This document shows, one piece after another, positions 16,715 through 25,812 of a stretch of 64,000 nt of DNA. Source of the stretch: Gemmatimonadaceae bacterium (lineage in GTDB: Bacteria; Gemmatimonadota; Gemmatimonadetes; Gemmatimonadales; Gemmatimonadaceae). Under the pieces are notes generated by a model that had not been told where the DNA came from, ran no database searches, and was given only the letters and a program-made list of their open reading frames with translations. Where the stretch lies: the NCBI GenBank assembly GCA_020851035.1, contig JADZDM010000021.1, forward strand, positions 124,001 to 188,000, read 5' to 3'. Made by a program: the position numbers and the translations under genes. Position 1 is the first letter of the stretch; each line of letters starts with the position of its first letter.

Positions 16715-17932
16715 CTAGCGTCGCAACCGGTCGAGGATCACGGCGGCCATGGCGCGTGCACCGACCTGGATCGCCCCCTCGTCCGCGACGTAGCCCGGCG
16801 TGTGCGGCATCCCGACCGTACCGTTCGCCGAGCTGCTGACACCGAGGAAGAAGTAAGTGCCGGGCACCTGTTCGGTGAAGGCGCCGAAGTCCTCGCTGAA
16901 GGCGGGAATGATCTGGTTCACCTCGAGGGTCGCGGCGCCACCCAGCTCGCGCCCGAGCGCCGCGACGGCACGCGGAGTCAGCGCCGAATCGTTGGTGACG
17001 CCCGCCATCAACTTCGGGCGGTAGTCCACCCGCACGGTGACGTTCGGCCGTGTCATCGCGCGCAGCTCCGCCATCGCTGCGACAACGCGGGGCCGGCTGA
17101 GCGCCGTCGCCATGATCGTTCCCTGCACCGTGCGGATTCCCGCAGAATCCGCCTCCGCGCGCGATTCGATCAGGATCAGGTCACGGGCTGCCGGCGCAAA
17201 CGACTGCTCCGCCGTGATCGTCGCGATCGCATCGAGGCGCTGCTTCACCGTTCCTGCCGCAGCCGCGAGGTCGCCGGAACCACTGAGCGTGATCCGGTAC
17301 GCATCGCGCCCACTCATCAGGTCTCCCGCGATCGTTCCCAGCTGCCCCACCTCGAGCGGTGCGGTGTGGAGGGCGTAGATCGCGTCCGGCGCGCGGGGAC
17401 CGAAGACACCGGCGCCAAGCATGGCGTGTGCGCCCGTTGCGCGTTCCTCGGCTGGCTGGAAGATGAACAGCACCGTGCCCGGGAGTTGCGCGCGGACCGC
17501 ATGCAACGCGGTGGCGAGCGCCAGCCCGATGGTCGTGTGCAGGTCGTGCCCGCAGATGTGGCGGACACCCGGCGTGAGGGAGCGAAACGCCACCGGGTCG
17601 GCGTCGTCCGTCATCACGGCATCCATGTCGGCACGATACGCCACGACCGGCCCTGGCCTGCCGCCGGGCAGCACCGCCACAACGCCGTGGCCGCCAACCC
17701 CCGTGCGAACCTCCAGCCCAAGTGCGCGAAGCCGGGCGGCAACACGTTCGGCCGTACGCACCTCGTTGCCTGACGCTTCGGGGTGCTGGTGGAGGTCCCG
17801 ACGGAAGGCGATGAACTCACCTTCGGTTGCACTGAGTCGCGCCGCCACGGTCTGCATGAGCGGATCGCGCTGCGCCAGCGCGGCCGAGCTCCCGATGACA
17901 GCGACGGCGACTACGGCGGCATACCGATGCAT
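16715..17932 (-). CDS. Exported M20-family amidohydrolase (peptidase/aminoacylase type)
   Basis: A 405-residue protein with a signal peptide (MHRYAAVVAVAVIGSSAALA). M20/IAA-amino-acid hydrolase motifs are in order: FRRDLHQHPEASG, VVAYRADMDAV (Asp ligand), VRHICGHDLHTTIGLA (Cys/His ligands), IFQPAEERATGA (catalytic Glu-Glu), AIYALHTAP (His), and a C-terminal LGVSSSANGTVGMPHTPGY with the last His. The lid domain lies between about residues 190 and 305. Expected chemistry is metal-dependent removal of an acyl group or amino acid from an amide in the periplasm; substrate unknown. It is divergent from the lipoprotein gene at 18106. Confidence 0.9.
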   Translation of the reverse strand: MHRYAAVVAVAVIGSSAALAQRDPLMQTVAARLSATEGEFIAFRRDLHQHPEASGNEVRTAERVAARLRALGLEVRTGVGGHGVVAVLPGGRPGPVVAYRADMDAVMTDDADPVAFRSLTPGVRHICGHDLHTTIGLALATALHAVRAQLPGTVLFIFQPAEERATGAHAMLGAGVFGPRAPDAIYALHTAPLEVGQLGTIAGDLMSGRDAYRITLSGSGDLAAAAGTVKQRLDAIATITAEQSFAPAARDLILIESRAEADSAGIRTVQGTIMATALSRPRVVAAMAELRAMTRPNVTVRVDYRPKLMAGVTNDSALTPRAVAALGRELGGAATLEVNQIIPAFSEDFGAFTEQVPGTYFFLGVSSSANGTVGMPHTPGYVADEGAIQVGARAMAAVILDRLRR

Positions 17933-18105
17933 CGATGGCTCCTCGTGTGGGGTCGGCCACCCTACGCCAGGGGACTGGCGGGAGTTTCCTGTCGCGGCGT
18001 GAGACGACCGCGCCAGTGGCTGCGGCCTACAGTGATGCGCCGCAGTGCGCCGCCGCAGCAGGTGAGCGCTCGCGTGTCCTCTCCCCCCGACAGCGGGATC
18101 GCCAG

Positions 18106-20043
18106 ATGCGTATCGTGACCGTCCGACGCCGGTCTCTTGTGCAGGCCGTCACCGCCGTGCTGTTGCTCGGCAGCTGCACGGCGGGCAACAGTGGAAAGGG
18201 CGACCCCGTCGAACCACCGGGGAGTGTCGCGATCATGGTCGCGACACCGAACGTGACGCTGCAGGCGGGCAGTGACGGCACGGTGGGTATCACGATCGCG
18301 CGGAGCGGCGCCTTCACGGGTGCCGTCTCGCTGACGTCGAGTGGCGCGCCCAGCGGCGTGACGGTCTCCTTCGCACCCGCGACGATCGCCCCAGGCGAGA
18401 CCGTCGCCGTTGCGACGCTCAGGACTACTGCAGCGACAGCGACGGGGCCGTTTGCGCTGACCATTGCGACGACCGGACTCGCGGGCGGTGCGACCGCCAC
18501 CCCGGCGAACGTCACCGTCACCGTGACGGCCGCGCCGACAGGCAGCGTGGCGATCGCCGCGTCACCTGCACTCGTCGCGATCGTGGCTGGCGGCGCGGCA
18601 GGCACAGCGGCGATTGCCATCACCCGCACCGCACCGTTTGCTGGCGCCGTCGACCTGGACGTGAGCAACGTGCCAGCCGGCCTCACCGCCACGGCCACAC
18701 CCGCCACCGGGATTGCAGGCACCAGCGCGACACTCTCCGTGCGCGCAGCGGCGACCCTCGCACCCGCCACGTATCCCCTGATCGTCACGGCCAGCGGCGA
18801 GGGTATCAGCAAGTCCGCCGATACGATCGACGTCGCCGTGGAGGCGCCGGTGAGCACCGGGATTGCGGTGACCTACTGCGCCCCCGACGCCCCGATCTGG
18901 GTGGCGCAGCAGGACGGCGCCGGCGCGTGGACGCGCGTCCTTCCCACGACCGGCAGCACATACCACATCAACTTCACCACCGGTCGGGGCGGGCTCGCCG
19001 TCGTCGACACGACCGGCTCGGTCAGTGCGCTCGGCGTCAGGTACCTCACGGTGGAGGAGTTGACGGCATACGCGAGCAGCGTGAACATCGGACGCTGCGG
19101 GACGAAGACGGTCTTCGTGCCGTCTCAGGATCTCGGCGCCCTCATCTCCCTGCGCGCGTCGCTCGGGCACGCGACCGGCTCTGGCAGCGGCGGCACGATC
19201 ACGATCCGCGGCGTTGCGGCCGGACCACAGGTGCTGCTCGGAACCCGCACGAGCGTGGGCTTCGCGCCGCGTCTCGCGATCCGCCGCAGTGTCAGCATTG
19301 CCGACGGCGGGACCGCGGCGTTCCTCGACTTCAACGGCCCGGAGTCATTCGACCCCGATTCCGCAACCATGACCGTCACCGGCATGAGCGATTCGGAGAC
19401 CGGAAGCGGCGGCGTGTACTTCACCGGATCACAGGGGTCGGCACGGAGTCCGATCCAATCCCTGAACAACCATGGTCGCGTCACGCGGTACTATGGGCTG
19501 CAAGGCAGCCGGCTGCTGTCCGGCGAGTTGCAGATGTTCCAGACGAGCGTGCTGAGCAGCGATCAGCGGTCGCGGCGAACCGTCGCGCGGTACTTCCGCA
19601 GCGTTGCCACCACCTCCGCCGTGATCGGGCCAGCGCTCCCCACCCCGACCATCACCCGCATCGAGAGCGGGGCTTTCGCGCGCGGCCGCGCGACGTTCTC
19701 CTCGCAACCGGAGTACAACCGCTGGGCACAGGCGTCGTTCAGCACCGGTGCGCGCGTGAACACGATGCTGGTCACGGCCGCATTCGCCGGCGCGTCGCTG
19801 CCGACCACGTGGGACCTGCAGATGCCCGATCTGTCTGCCGCGAGCGGCTGGAACGATGCGTGGGCGATTGCTGCGACGGGCGAGTTGCTGTGGGAGGTAA
19901 CGGCGGCTGGCGGAAGCCTCTTCCGCCTGCCCCCCGCACCCGCCGATGGCGCGCGAGGCATTCTCGCCACGCGGTCCAACGCGCTCCTGCCTGCGGACCT
20001 GCGCCTCTCGCAACACCCGCACGCGTGGCTGCCCATACCGTAG
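18106..20043 (+). CDS. Surface/periplasmic lipoprotein with Ig-like repeats, copy 1
   Basis: 645 residues from the ATG at 18106. The lipobox LLLGSC puts the lipidated Cys at residue 24. After a short linker come two Ig-like/BACON-like repeats of about 85-90 residues (GSVAIMVATPNVTLQAGSDG and GSVAIAASPALVAIVAGGAA starts; each has a 'G..V.LT.SGAP.GVTV.F.PA.I' core). A C-terminal region of about 400 residues begins VTYCAPDAPIWVAQQDGAGA, probably another beta-rich binding domain. A related gene follows on the same strand, and the segment around VAQQDGAGAWTRVLPTTGST is almost identical in both. Role unknown, possibly adhesion or polymer binding. No own terminator is visible before the second copy. 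Confidence 0.75.
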   Translation: MRIVTVRRRSLVQAVTAVLLLGSCTAGNSGKGDPVEPPGSVAIMVATPNVTLQAGSDGTVGITIARSGAFTGAVSLTSSGAPSGVTVSFAPATIAPGETVAVATLRTTAATATGPFALTIATTGLAGGATATPANVTVTVTAAPTGSVAIAASPALVAIVAGGAAGTAAIAITRTAPFAGAVDLDVSNVPAGLTATATPATGIAGTSATLSVRAAATLAPATYPLIVTASGEGISKSADTIDVAVEAPVSTGIAVTYCAPDAPIWVAQQDGAGAWTRVLPTTGSTYHINFTTGRGGLAVVDTTGSVSALGVRYLTVEELTAYASSVNIGRCGTKTVFVPSQDLGALISLRASLGHATGSGSGGTITIRGVAAGPQVLLGTRTSVGFAPRLAIRRSVSIADGGTAAFLDFNGPESFDPDSATMTVTGMSDSETGSGGVYFTGSQGSARSPIQSLNNHGRVTRYYGLQGSRLLSGELQMFQTSVLSSDQRSRRTVARYFRSVATTSAVIGPALPTPTITRIESGAFARGRATFSSQPEYNRWAQASFSTGARVNTMLVTAAFAGASLPTTWDLQMPDLSAASGWNDAWAIAATGELLWEVTAAGGSLFRLPPAPADGARGILATRSNALLPADLRLSQHPHAWLPIP

Positions 20044-20197
20044 GTCGCACCGCATCCACTGCGGTGGGACGCGACCTGCGGCGCAGCCGCGCCGTGAGAA
20101 AGACACGTGGAGTGATGCGGCACACCCAGTCGCGTCGCACTGCGCCGTTGCAGCTCGCGCGCCCAGTCGGCACTCACCCACCACTCGGGCTCGCCTC

Positions 20198-22174
20198 ATG
20201 GTCCGCTCCATCATGCCACTCCGCCACGCACTGCTCGCGCTCACGACCCTTGCGCTTCTGACCAGCTGCACGAGCGGTGGCGACGATGATGACGACGATC
20301 CGGTCGGTCCGACCGGGAGCGTCACCATCGTGACCTCCTCGGCCACGATGTCGGTTGCCGCCGGTGATTCCCGCGCCGTGACGATCACGGCGGTCCGTAG
20401 CGGAACCTTCTCCGGTGCAGTGCCACTCAGCGTCACCGGCGCACCGGCTGGCGTCACCGTGACCCTCACGCCGGCCACGATCGCGGTGGGCGCCACGAGC
20501 AGCACGGCGCTCGTCACGACGACCGCGACGACGCCCGCCGGCACGTCGTTCACGCTCACCGTCTCGGCGACGGGTCTGGCCGGCGGTGCGACCGTCACCG
20601 CCGGCACCGTCGTCGTGACCGTGAGCGCTGCAACACCTGGCAGCATTGCGGTCGCCGCCGCGCCACCAACCCTCGCGCTCATCGCCGGCGGCGCCGCGGC
20701 AACGTCGACGGTCACGATCACCCGCACGGCACCCTTCACTGGCGCGGTCGCGCTGGCGCTGAGTGGCGCGCCGCCTGGACTGACGGTCACGGCCACCCCC
20801 GCCACCGGCATCACAGGGACCACGGCCGCGGTGTCGGCGCAGGCGGCGAGCACGCTCGCCGGCGGGTCGTACCCGGTGATCGTCACGGCCAGTGGCGCTG
20901 GCGTGAGCAATGCCACCGCGACGATCACCGTGACCGTGTCGCCGCCGGCGATCGGGAGCGGCATCGCGGTGGCGTACTGCGCTGAAGATGCGCCGGTGTG
21001 GGTGGCGCAGCAGGACGGCGCCGGCGCGTGGACGCGGGTGCTGCCCACGACGGGGAGCACGTACCACATCAACTTCGCATCGGGACGCGGCGGGCTGGCT
21101 GTCGTGGACACTGTGTTCAACAGCCCGCTCGTCGACGTGATCTATCTCACCACTGCGGACCTCACCGAATACGCCGCGACGGTGAACACGGGCGGTTGCG
21201 GGAGCAAGACGGTGACCGTGCCGTTCACGGGTGCGACCACCGCCCAGCGCAAGAGCATCGGCATCGGGTACGCCAATGCGTCGATCAACGCCAACACGCC
21301 TGCATCCGGCACCTTCCAGCTGGACCTCGTGGCGCCAGGCCCCCAGGTACTGCTGGCCACCACGCGCAACGGGTCGGCACCCGATCAGCCGCTGCGTGTC
21401 GTGATGCGCCGCGATGTGAACATCCCGGCCGGCGGCACGGGCGCCAGCATCGATTTCGCCAGCAGCGAGGCGTTCACGCCGGAGACAGCGAGCGTCGCCA
21501 TCACCGGCCTCACCACAGGCGACCAGCAGGACGGGTACGTGCACTTCAACGGGTCGCGCGGATCGGCGCTGGCGGAGCTGTTCTACGCCTTCGATGTCCC
21601 CGGGACGTGGCGTTACTACGCGCTGCCGGCGTCACGGCTGAACACCGGGGAGTTGCAGCAGCTGCTGACGAGCGTGGTGAGCGGTGACCAGCTCGAGACG
21701 CGCACCGTGATGCGGTACTTCCGGAGTGCCGCCGCCGCGTCGCTGACCTTGCCACCGCGGCTGAGCGTCCCCACAGTGACACGGCTCGCCAGCGCGCCGT
21801 ACGGACGCGGGCGCGCCGCGCTGACGTCGCAGCCGGAATACGACCGCTGGGTACAGGCCACCTTCAGTACGGCCCCCCGTCACAACAGCGTGCTCGTCAC
21901 GGCCGGATACGCCGGCGCGTCCCTGCCGGCGACGTGGGACATCCAGATGCCCGACCTGTCAGGCGTGACGGGATGGAACAACGCCTGGGGCCTCACCACG
22001 GCGCCCTTCGCGTGGAGCGTCTCGGCGGCGGGCGGCAGCCACCACCAACTGGCCAGCCCACTCGCCGACGGTGCCACCGGCGTCACGAGCACGCGCGAGA
22101 GCGGATCGGCCGTCGTGACTGCGGCGCCGGCCGTCAGCCGGCATGCACGGGTTCTTGGGCTCCGCCGGCCGTGA
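20198..22174 (+). CDS. Surface/periplasmic lipoprotein with Ig-like repeats, copy 2
   Basis: About 658 residues from the ATG at 20198 (another ATG at 20213 is equally possible). The lipobox LLTSC is followed by an acidic linker GGDDDDDDPVGPTG. Two Ig-like repeats are followed by the same C-terminal domain type as the upstream gene: VAYCAEDAPVWVAQQDGAGA, then YHINF.SGRGGLAVVDT, then a shared MPDLSG..GWN.AW segment near the end. The two genes are 154 bases apart, so they arose by tandem duplication. The gene ends before a perfect hairpin. Confidence 0.75.
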   Translation: MVRSIMPLRHALLALTTLALLTSCTSGGDDDDDDPVGPTGSVTIVTSSATMSVAAGDSRAVTITAVRSGTFSGAVPLSVTGAPAGVTVTLTPATIAVGATSSTALVTTTATTPAGTSFTLTVSATGLAGGATVTAGTVVVTVSAATPGSIAVAAAPPTLALIAGGAAATSTVTITRTAPFTGAVALALSGAPPGLTVTATPATGITGTTAAVSAQAASTLAGGSYPVIVTASGAGVSNATATITVTVSPPAIGSGIAVAYCAEDAPVWVAQQDGAGAWTRVLPTTGSTYHINFASGRGGLAVVDTVFNSPLVDVIYLTTADLTEYAATVNTGGCGSKTVTVPFTGATTAQRKSIGIGYANASINANTPASGTFQLDLVAPGPQVLLATTRNGSAPDQPLRVVMRRDVNIPAGGTGASIDFASSEAFTPETASVAITGLTTGDQQDGYVHFNGSRGSALAELFYAFDVPGTWRYYALPASRLNTGELQQLLTSVVSGDQLETRTVMRYFRSAAAASLTLPPRLSVPTVTRLASAPYGRGRAALTSQPEYDRWVQATFSTAPRHNSVLVTAGYAGASLPATWDIQMPDLSGVTGWNNAWGLTTAPFAWSVSAAGGSHHQLASPLADGATGVTSTRESGSAVVTAAPAVSRHARVLGLRRP

Positions 22175-22223
22175 GGCGGGCGCTCAGCGAGCGGTAGCGG
22201 CCGGCGAGGTGCCTGTGGTACCG

Positions 22224-22266
22224 GCGATGGCACCGGCAGCGGACGGGGCGCTGCCGGTGCCATCGC
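22224..22266 (+). terminator. Perfect 18-bp hairpin
   Basis: Left arm GCGATGGCACCGGCAGCG (22224-22241), 7-base loop, and an exactly complementary right arm (22249-22266). It sits 49 bases after the lipoprotein stop and 150 bases before the CHAT gene. There is no T-tract, but the stem is exceptionally stable; it may end transcription or stabilise the mRNA 3' end. Confidence 0.6.
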
Positions 22267-22417
22267 GTGCGCGGGTCGCATTCGTTCACTCCGCGACTAA
22301 CGTTGAGGGGTGTGCATCGTCGCACTTCGGCGGGGCAGCCGGAGTCGGGCGATCCGCGCCACTTCACCGCGTGACGACGAGGGCGCCCGGCGCCTGACGG
22401 TCGCGCCGGAGTTGCCG

Positions 22418-25219
22418 ATGCGGCCTTGGCTGGCGCTGGTTCTGCTCATCCATGGTCCGCTCGTGGCGCAGCGCCCGGGGCGCGCGCGCGACGTGGTGGA
22501 CGAAGCCCGTGCGGCGGCAGCGCGCGGTACGCTGCAGGCCTTCCGCGACAGGTGGGAGCGTGCGCCGGCCTCGGTCGACCGCCGCCTCGCGGCGCTGGCA
22601 CTCGGATCAGCGGCGCGACTCGCCTACCGATTCCCCGAGGCCGCACGCCTGTTCCGCGCGGCCGAGGGCGATACGACCGTGCCAGACGAAGTCACGGCGC
22701 GCGCGGCGCTGGGCCTGGCATCGGTGGAAGCGCAGCAGTTCAACGTGCGTGAGGCAAGCCGTCTGTTGCTGCGTGCGCGAGCGCTCGCCGTGCGGTCGGG
22801 CTCCACCGATGTGATCGCGGAGGGATTGCTCCAGCTTGTCTCGATCCGCCAGCGCACCGACGGTGTTGCGTCAGCGCTTGCAACCGCGGATTCGGCCGCG
22901 CGTCTCTTCGGACCGGCAGACGCCTCGTGGAAGCTCGAGCTCGCGTGCCGCAGGGCGCAGGTGCGCGTTCGCACCGGTGACACCGTGGCCCTCCGCGACG
23001 CGCTGACACACGCAGCGAGCGCCGCGGCGCTCGGCGACGCACGCGTCGAGGGCCAGTGCTGGCTGGCGGCCGCCCAGGCACACTTCGGCCATGACAAGTA
23101 TCGCGATGCAGCGATCGCGTTTGGTGCGGCAGCCGATCGATTCGAGGCGGGGCGGGACCAGGCGTCCCTGTCAGCCGCTCTGCAGTGGCGTGGCTACACC
23201 AACCGGCTGCTCGGTGAGTTCGACGCGGCCAAGGCGGATTTCAGTCGCGCGATCGAGGCCGGCACTGTCTCGGGGAATCGCTCCCCGGTGGCATGGGCAT
23301 GGCTCGGGCTGAGCGCGCTGTCGCTTGCCGCGGCCGAACCGGTGCGTGCGGCGGACGAGGCGCATCGCGGTCGGCTTGCCCTGGCGGCCATCGACGATCG
23401 CTGGGGGCTGGCCGAGGCCAGCGACCTGGCCGGCGCCGCCGCGCATCAACTCGGTGACCTGAAGCGCGCCCGGGCGCGCTTCCTGGAAGCCATCGCGCAG
23501 AGCGAGTCGCTCGGTGCCGTGACGAACCTGGTCAACCACGGCGCCCCGCTCATTGACATCGAACGGGAACTCAGCGGCGAGACCGCAGCGCTGGCACGGC
23601 TGGCGTGGATGGACTCCATCGCGCGACGCGCCCGGAATCCCACATGGGACAACGAGCGGCACTACCACCTTGGACTGCTGGCGCTGCGACGGGGCGACGG
23701 TGCCGGCGCGCTCGGGCACTTTCGCCGCTTCCGTGCCACGCTCGACGAACGGACGCTGAACGCCGTCCGTCGCTTCGACTTCGCCGTGCGGCATGCGGAG
23801 GCGCAGTCACTCGCGGGTGATGTCCTGCAGGGGGCGCGGATGCTGGACAGCGCGATCGCGCGCTTCGGCGCGTGGCGGGCGAGCATCAGCGATCGTGCGT
23901 TGCGGATCGCGAGCTGGGACGAGCGGTCCATCGACTCCGATCCGGACCTGGGCATCGCGACGATCATCGCCAGGACGGCACACGCGGGGCACGACACGCT
24001 GGCCCTCCGACTCGCGAACGCCCGTCGCTCACGCGACCTGCGCAGCGCGGTGGTCGCGGGCGCTGATCGCGCACCGGCGGCCGGCGAACTCTGGCTCCAG
24101 TTCGTGACCGGACGCCGCGGCGAGCCCACCACACTCTTCATCAGGCGCGGCACCTCCCTGCGCAGCGCCGCGCTGCCGCCGGTGGACTCCCTGCTCCGCT
24201 CCATTGCCGCACTGCGCTCATTGCTCGCGGGCAACGCGGCTGCAACGGACCTCGCCCGGGTGCTCGGCACGTCGCTGCTCGGCAGCGCCATCCCGGCCGC
24301 GGATTCGTCCACACGCCATCTCGTGATCGTCCCAGACGGCATGTTGCACGGCGTGCCATGGGCGGCGCTCGTGCTGCCGGACGGTCGGCGCGTGATCGAG
24401 CGATTCGCCGTGACGACCAGGCCGGTCGCCCCAGCCCCCCCGCGGGAGCGCACCGGCGCGCGTGGCAGCCCGATCGTTGCGTTGGGCCTCTCGGCGGGCG
24501 CTGCGCGCTGGGAGGGCGCGACACTGGCACCGTTGCCGCGCGCCGAGCGCGAGGCGCACGGCGTGGCGACCGCGGCGACCAACGGCCGCGCGATCGTTGG
24601 CGCGGCTGCGACGGAGCGGGCCGTCAGGAGTCTCGCGGCGTCACCGCCATCGATCCTGCACTTCGCCATGCACGCCATCGTGGACGATCGTGCCGCGTCG
24701 CGCGCGGCGATCGTCCTTGCTCCCGCCGACGGTGACGACGGCCTCCTGACCGCGCACGAACTCGCGTCGATGCGGCTGCCGGCGGAGCTGGTGGTGTTGT
24801 CCGGCTGCAGTACGGCATCGGGCCGCGTGCTGGCCGCTGAAGGGGTGCAGGGTCTCGTGCGCCCGCTGTTCGACGCCGGCGTGCAGGGAGTGGTGGCGAC
24901 GCAATGGCCGACCAGCGATGCATCCGCCGCACAGATGATGGCGTGGTTCTACGCGGAGCTGGCGCGCGGACTGTCCACGGCGGACGCGCTGCGCGCGGCG
25001 CAGCTTCGCGGCCACCGCGCCGGCCTGCCGCCGGGTGAGTGGGCGGGGTGGAGCTATGTGGGTGATCCATCGACGCGTGTCTCGGCCACACTCATGGCAC
25101 CACGCAGCACCAGCGACCTGCCGCCGCTGATCGCGGGATTCAGCGGCCTGCTCGCCGTTGGCGCCCTGGTCGCCTGGTTCTACCGCACCCCGAGCCGCCG
25201 CGTGCGGCTGCGCACCTGA
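22418..25219 (+). CDS. Exported TPR-CHAT protease candidate
   Basis: 933 residues from the ATG at 22418. The start MRPWLALVLLIHGPLVAQ looks like a signal peptide. Residues about 25-550 are TPR-like helical repeats (for example GEFDAAKADFSRAIEAGTVS, LGDLKRARARFLEAIAQSES). From about 600 to 880 there is a CHAT domain of the caspase-HetF class, with ILHFAMHAIVDD (catalytic His at about 752) and LVVLSGCSTASGRVLAAEGV (Cys at about 797), then GVVATQWPTSD. A C-terminal hydrophobic segment (LIAGFSGLLAVGALVAWFYR) is followed by a basic tail, a likely membrane anchor. The domain would lie on the periplasmic side. Its 3' end overlaps by 40 bases the convergent anti-sigma gene, next to an ECF sigma gene, which suggests it could regulate that sigma factor by proteolysis. 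Confidence 0.82.
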   Translation: MRPWLALVLLIHGPLVAQRPGRARDVVDEARAAAARGTLQAFRDRWERAPASVDRRLAALALGSAARLAYRFPEAARLFRAAEGDTTVPDEVTARAALGLASVEAQQFNVREASRLLLRARALAVRSGSTDVIAEGLLQLVSIRQRTDGVASALATADSAARLFGPADASWKLELACRRAQVRVRTGDTVALRDALTHAASAAALGDARVEGQCWLAAAQAHFGHDKYRDAAIAFGAAADRFEAGRDQASLSAALQWRGYTNRLLGEFDAAKADFSRAIEAGTVSGNRSPVAWAWLGLSALSLAAAEPVRAADEAHRGRLALAAIDDRWGLAEASDLAGAAAHQLGDLKRARARFLEAIAQSESLGAVTNLVNHGAPLIDIERELSGETAALARLAWMDSIARRARNPTWDNERHYHLGLLALRRGDGAGALGHFRRFRATLDERTLNAVRRFDFAVRHAEAQSLAGDVLQGARMLDSAIARFGAWRASISDRALRIASWDERSIDSDPDLGIATIIARTAHAGHDTLALRLANARRSRDLRSAVVAGADRAPAAGELWLQFVTGRRGEPTTLFIRRGTSLRSAALPPVDSLLRSIAALRSLLAGNAAATDLARVLGTSLLGSAIPAADSSTRHLVIVPDGMLHGVPWAALVLPDGRRVIERFAVTTRPVAPAPPRERTGARGSPIVALGLSAGAARWEGATLAPLPRAEREAHGVATAATNGRAIVGAAATERAVRSLAASPPSILHFAMHAIVDDRAASRAAIVLAPADGDDGLLTAHELASMRLPAELVVLSGCSTASGRVLAAEGVQGLVRPLFDAGVQGVVATQWPTSDASAAQMMAWFYAELARGLSTADALRAAQLRGHRAGLPPGEWAGWSYVGDPSTRVSATLMAPRSTSDLPPLIAGFSGLLAVGALVAWFYRTPSRRVRLRT

Positions 25220-25812
25220 GTGCCGTCGTCGAGCCGTGCCGTGACCCACCAGCGGTAGTCACCGCGCGGTACGGCACCGGCCGCCAGTGACAGCGTGCTG
25301 TCAGCGGTCTCGCGTTGCACCACGGGCACACCACCGGCCGAGTACACCTCGACCTCGTAGGTGGCGTCGGCGATCCGCTGCCACACGAAGGTCACGCCGC
25401 CGTCTGCGGTGGCACCGTCGCGTGGCGTGACGAGCGTGATGGAGGCATCGGCGCTGCGCAGCACGCGAGCGGCATCCCGATCGCCGATCGCGCGGGCACT
25501 GACGACGACAGCGACGACGGCGGCCGCGGCAAGTGCCGCCGGCCGCCACCAGCGCCGGACACGACCCGCCGTGGGCACGATCGGGACGCTCGTCCCGACG
25601 TCCTCCGCGAGGCCTTGGCGGAGGGCACGCACCATCGCCAGTTCTGCGGCGCCATCCGGCGTGGCCATCAGCCGGTCGAGCGTGTCGAGGCGTTGCCGTT
25701 CGTCACCGGTGCCGTCGACGAGGTCGACGATCTCGCCGGCGGTCGGCTGCTGGTCGGGCGGCATCGAGAGCGACGCGAACTCCCGGCGCAGGGTGTCGTC
25801 GTTCACGCTCAT
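25180..25812 (-). CDS. Membrane-anchored anti-sigma-factor-like protein
   Basis: A 210-residue protein. Residues 1-85 are predicted cytoplasmic and resemble the sigma-binding region of zinc-finger anti-sigma factors (GEIVDLVDGTGDERQRLDTL, MATPDGAAELAMVRAL), but the usual His/Cys ligands are missing. A single transmembrane segment (about 91-108, AALAAAAVVAVVVSA) is followed by a C-terminal Ig-like domain (TLVTPRDGATADGGVTFVWQ to RWWVTARLDDGTQVRSRT) predicted to be periplasmic. It starts within the end of the upstream sigma gene (ATGA overlap), so it is co-translated with it. Its own end overlaps the TPR-CHAT gene. This is inferred to be the sigma factor's inhibitor and possibly a protease substrate. 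Confidence 0.7.
   Translation of the reverse strand: MSVNDDTLRREFASLSMPPDQQPTAGEIVDLVDGTGDERQRLDTLDRLMATPDGAAELAMVRALRQGLAEDVGTSVPIVPTAGRVRRWWRPAALAAAAVVAVVVSARAIGDRDAARVLRSADASITLVTPRDGATADGGVTFVWQRIADATYEVEVYSAGGVPVVQRETADSTLSLAAGAVPRGDYRWWVTARLDDGTQVRSRTRRLGVR

Noticed and set aside
17935-18105. Upstream extension of the first Ig-repeat lipoprotein
   Set aside because: The extension lacks coding character and would bury the lipobox signal peptide that starts at 18106.
25180-25219. Overlap taken as a misassigned stop
   Set aside because: Both the CHAT protein's basic C-terminal tail and the anti-sigma Ig domain read sensibly through the 40 bases in their own frames, so the convergent overlap is probably real.
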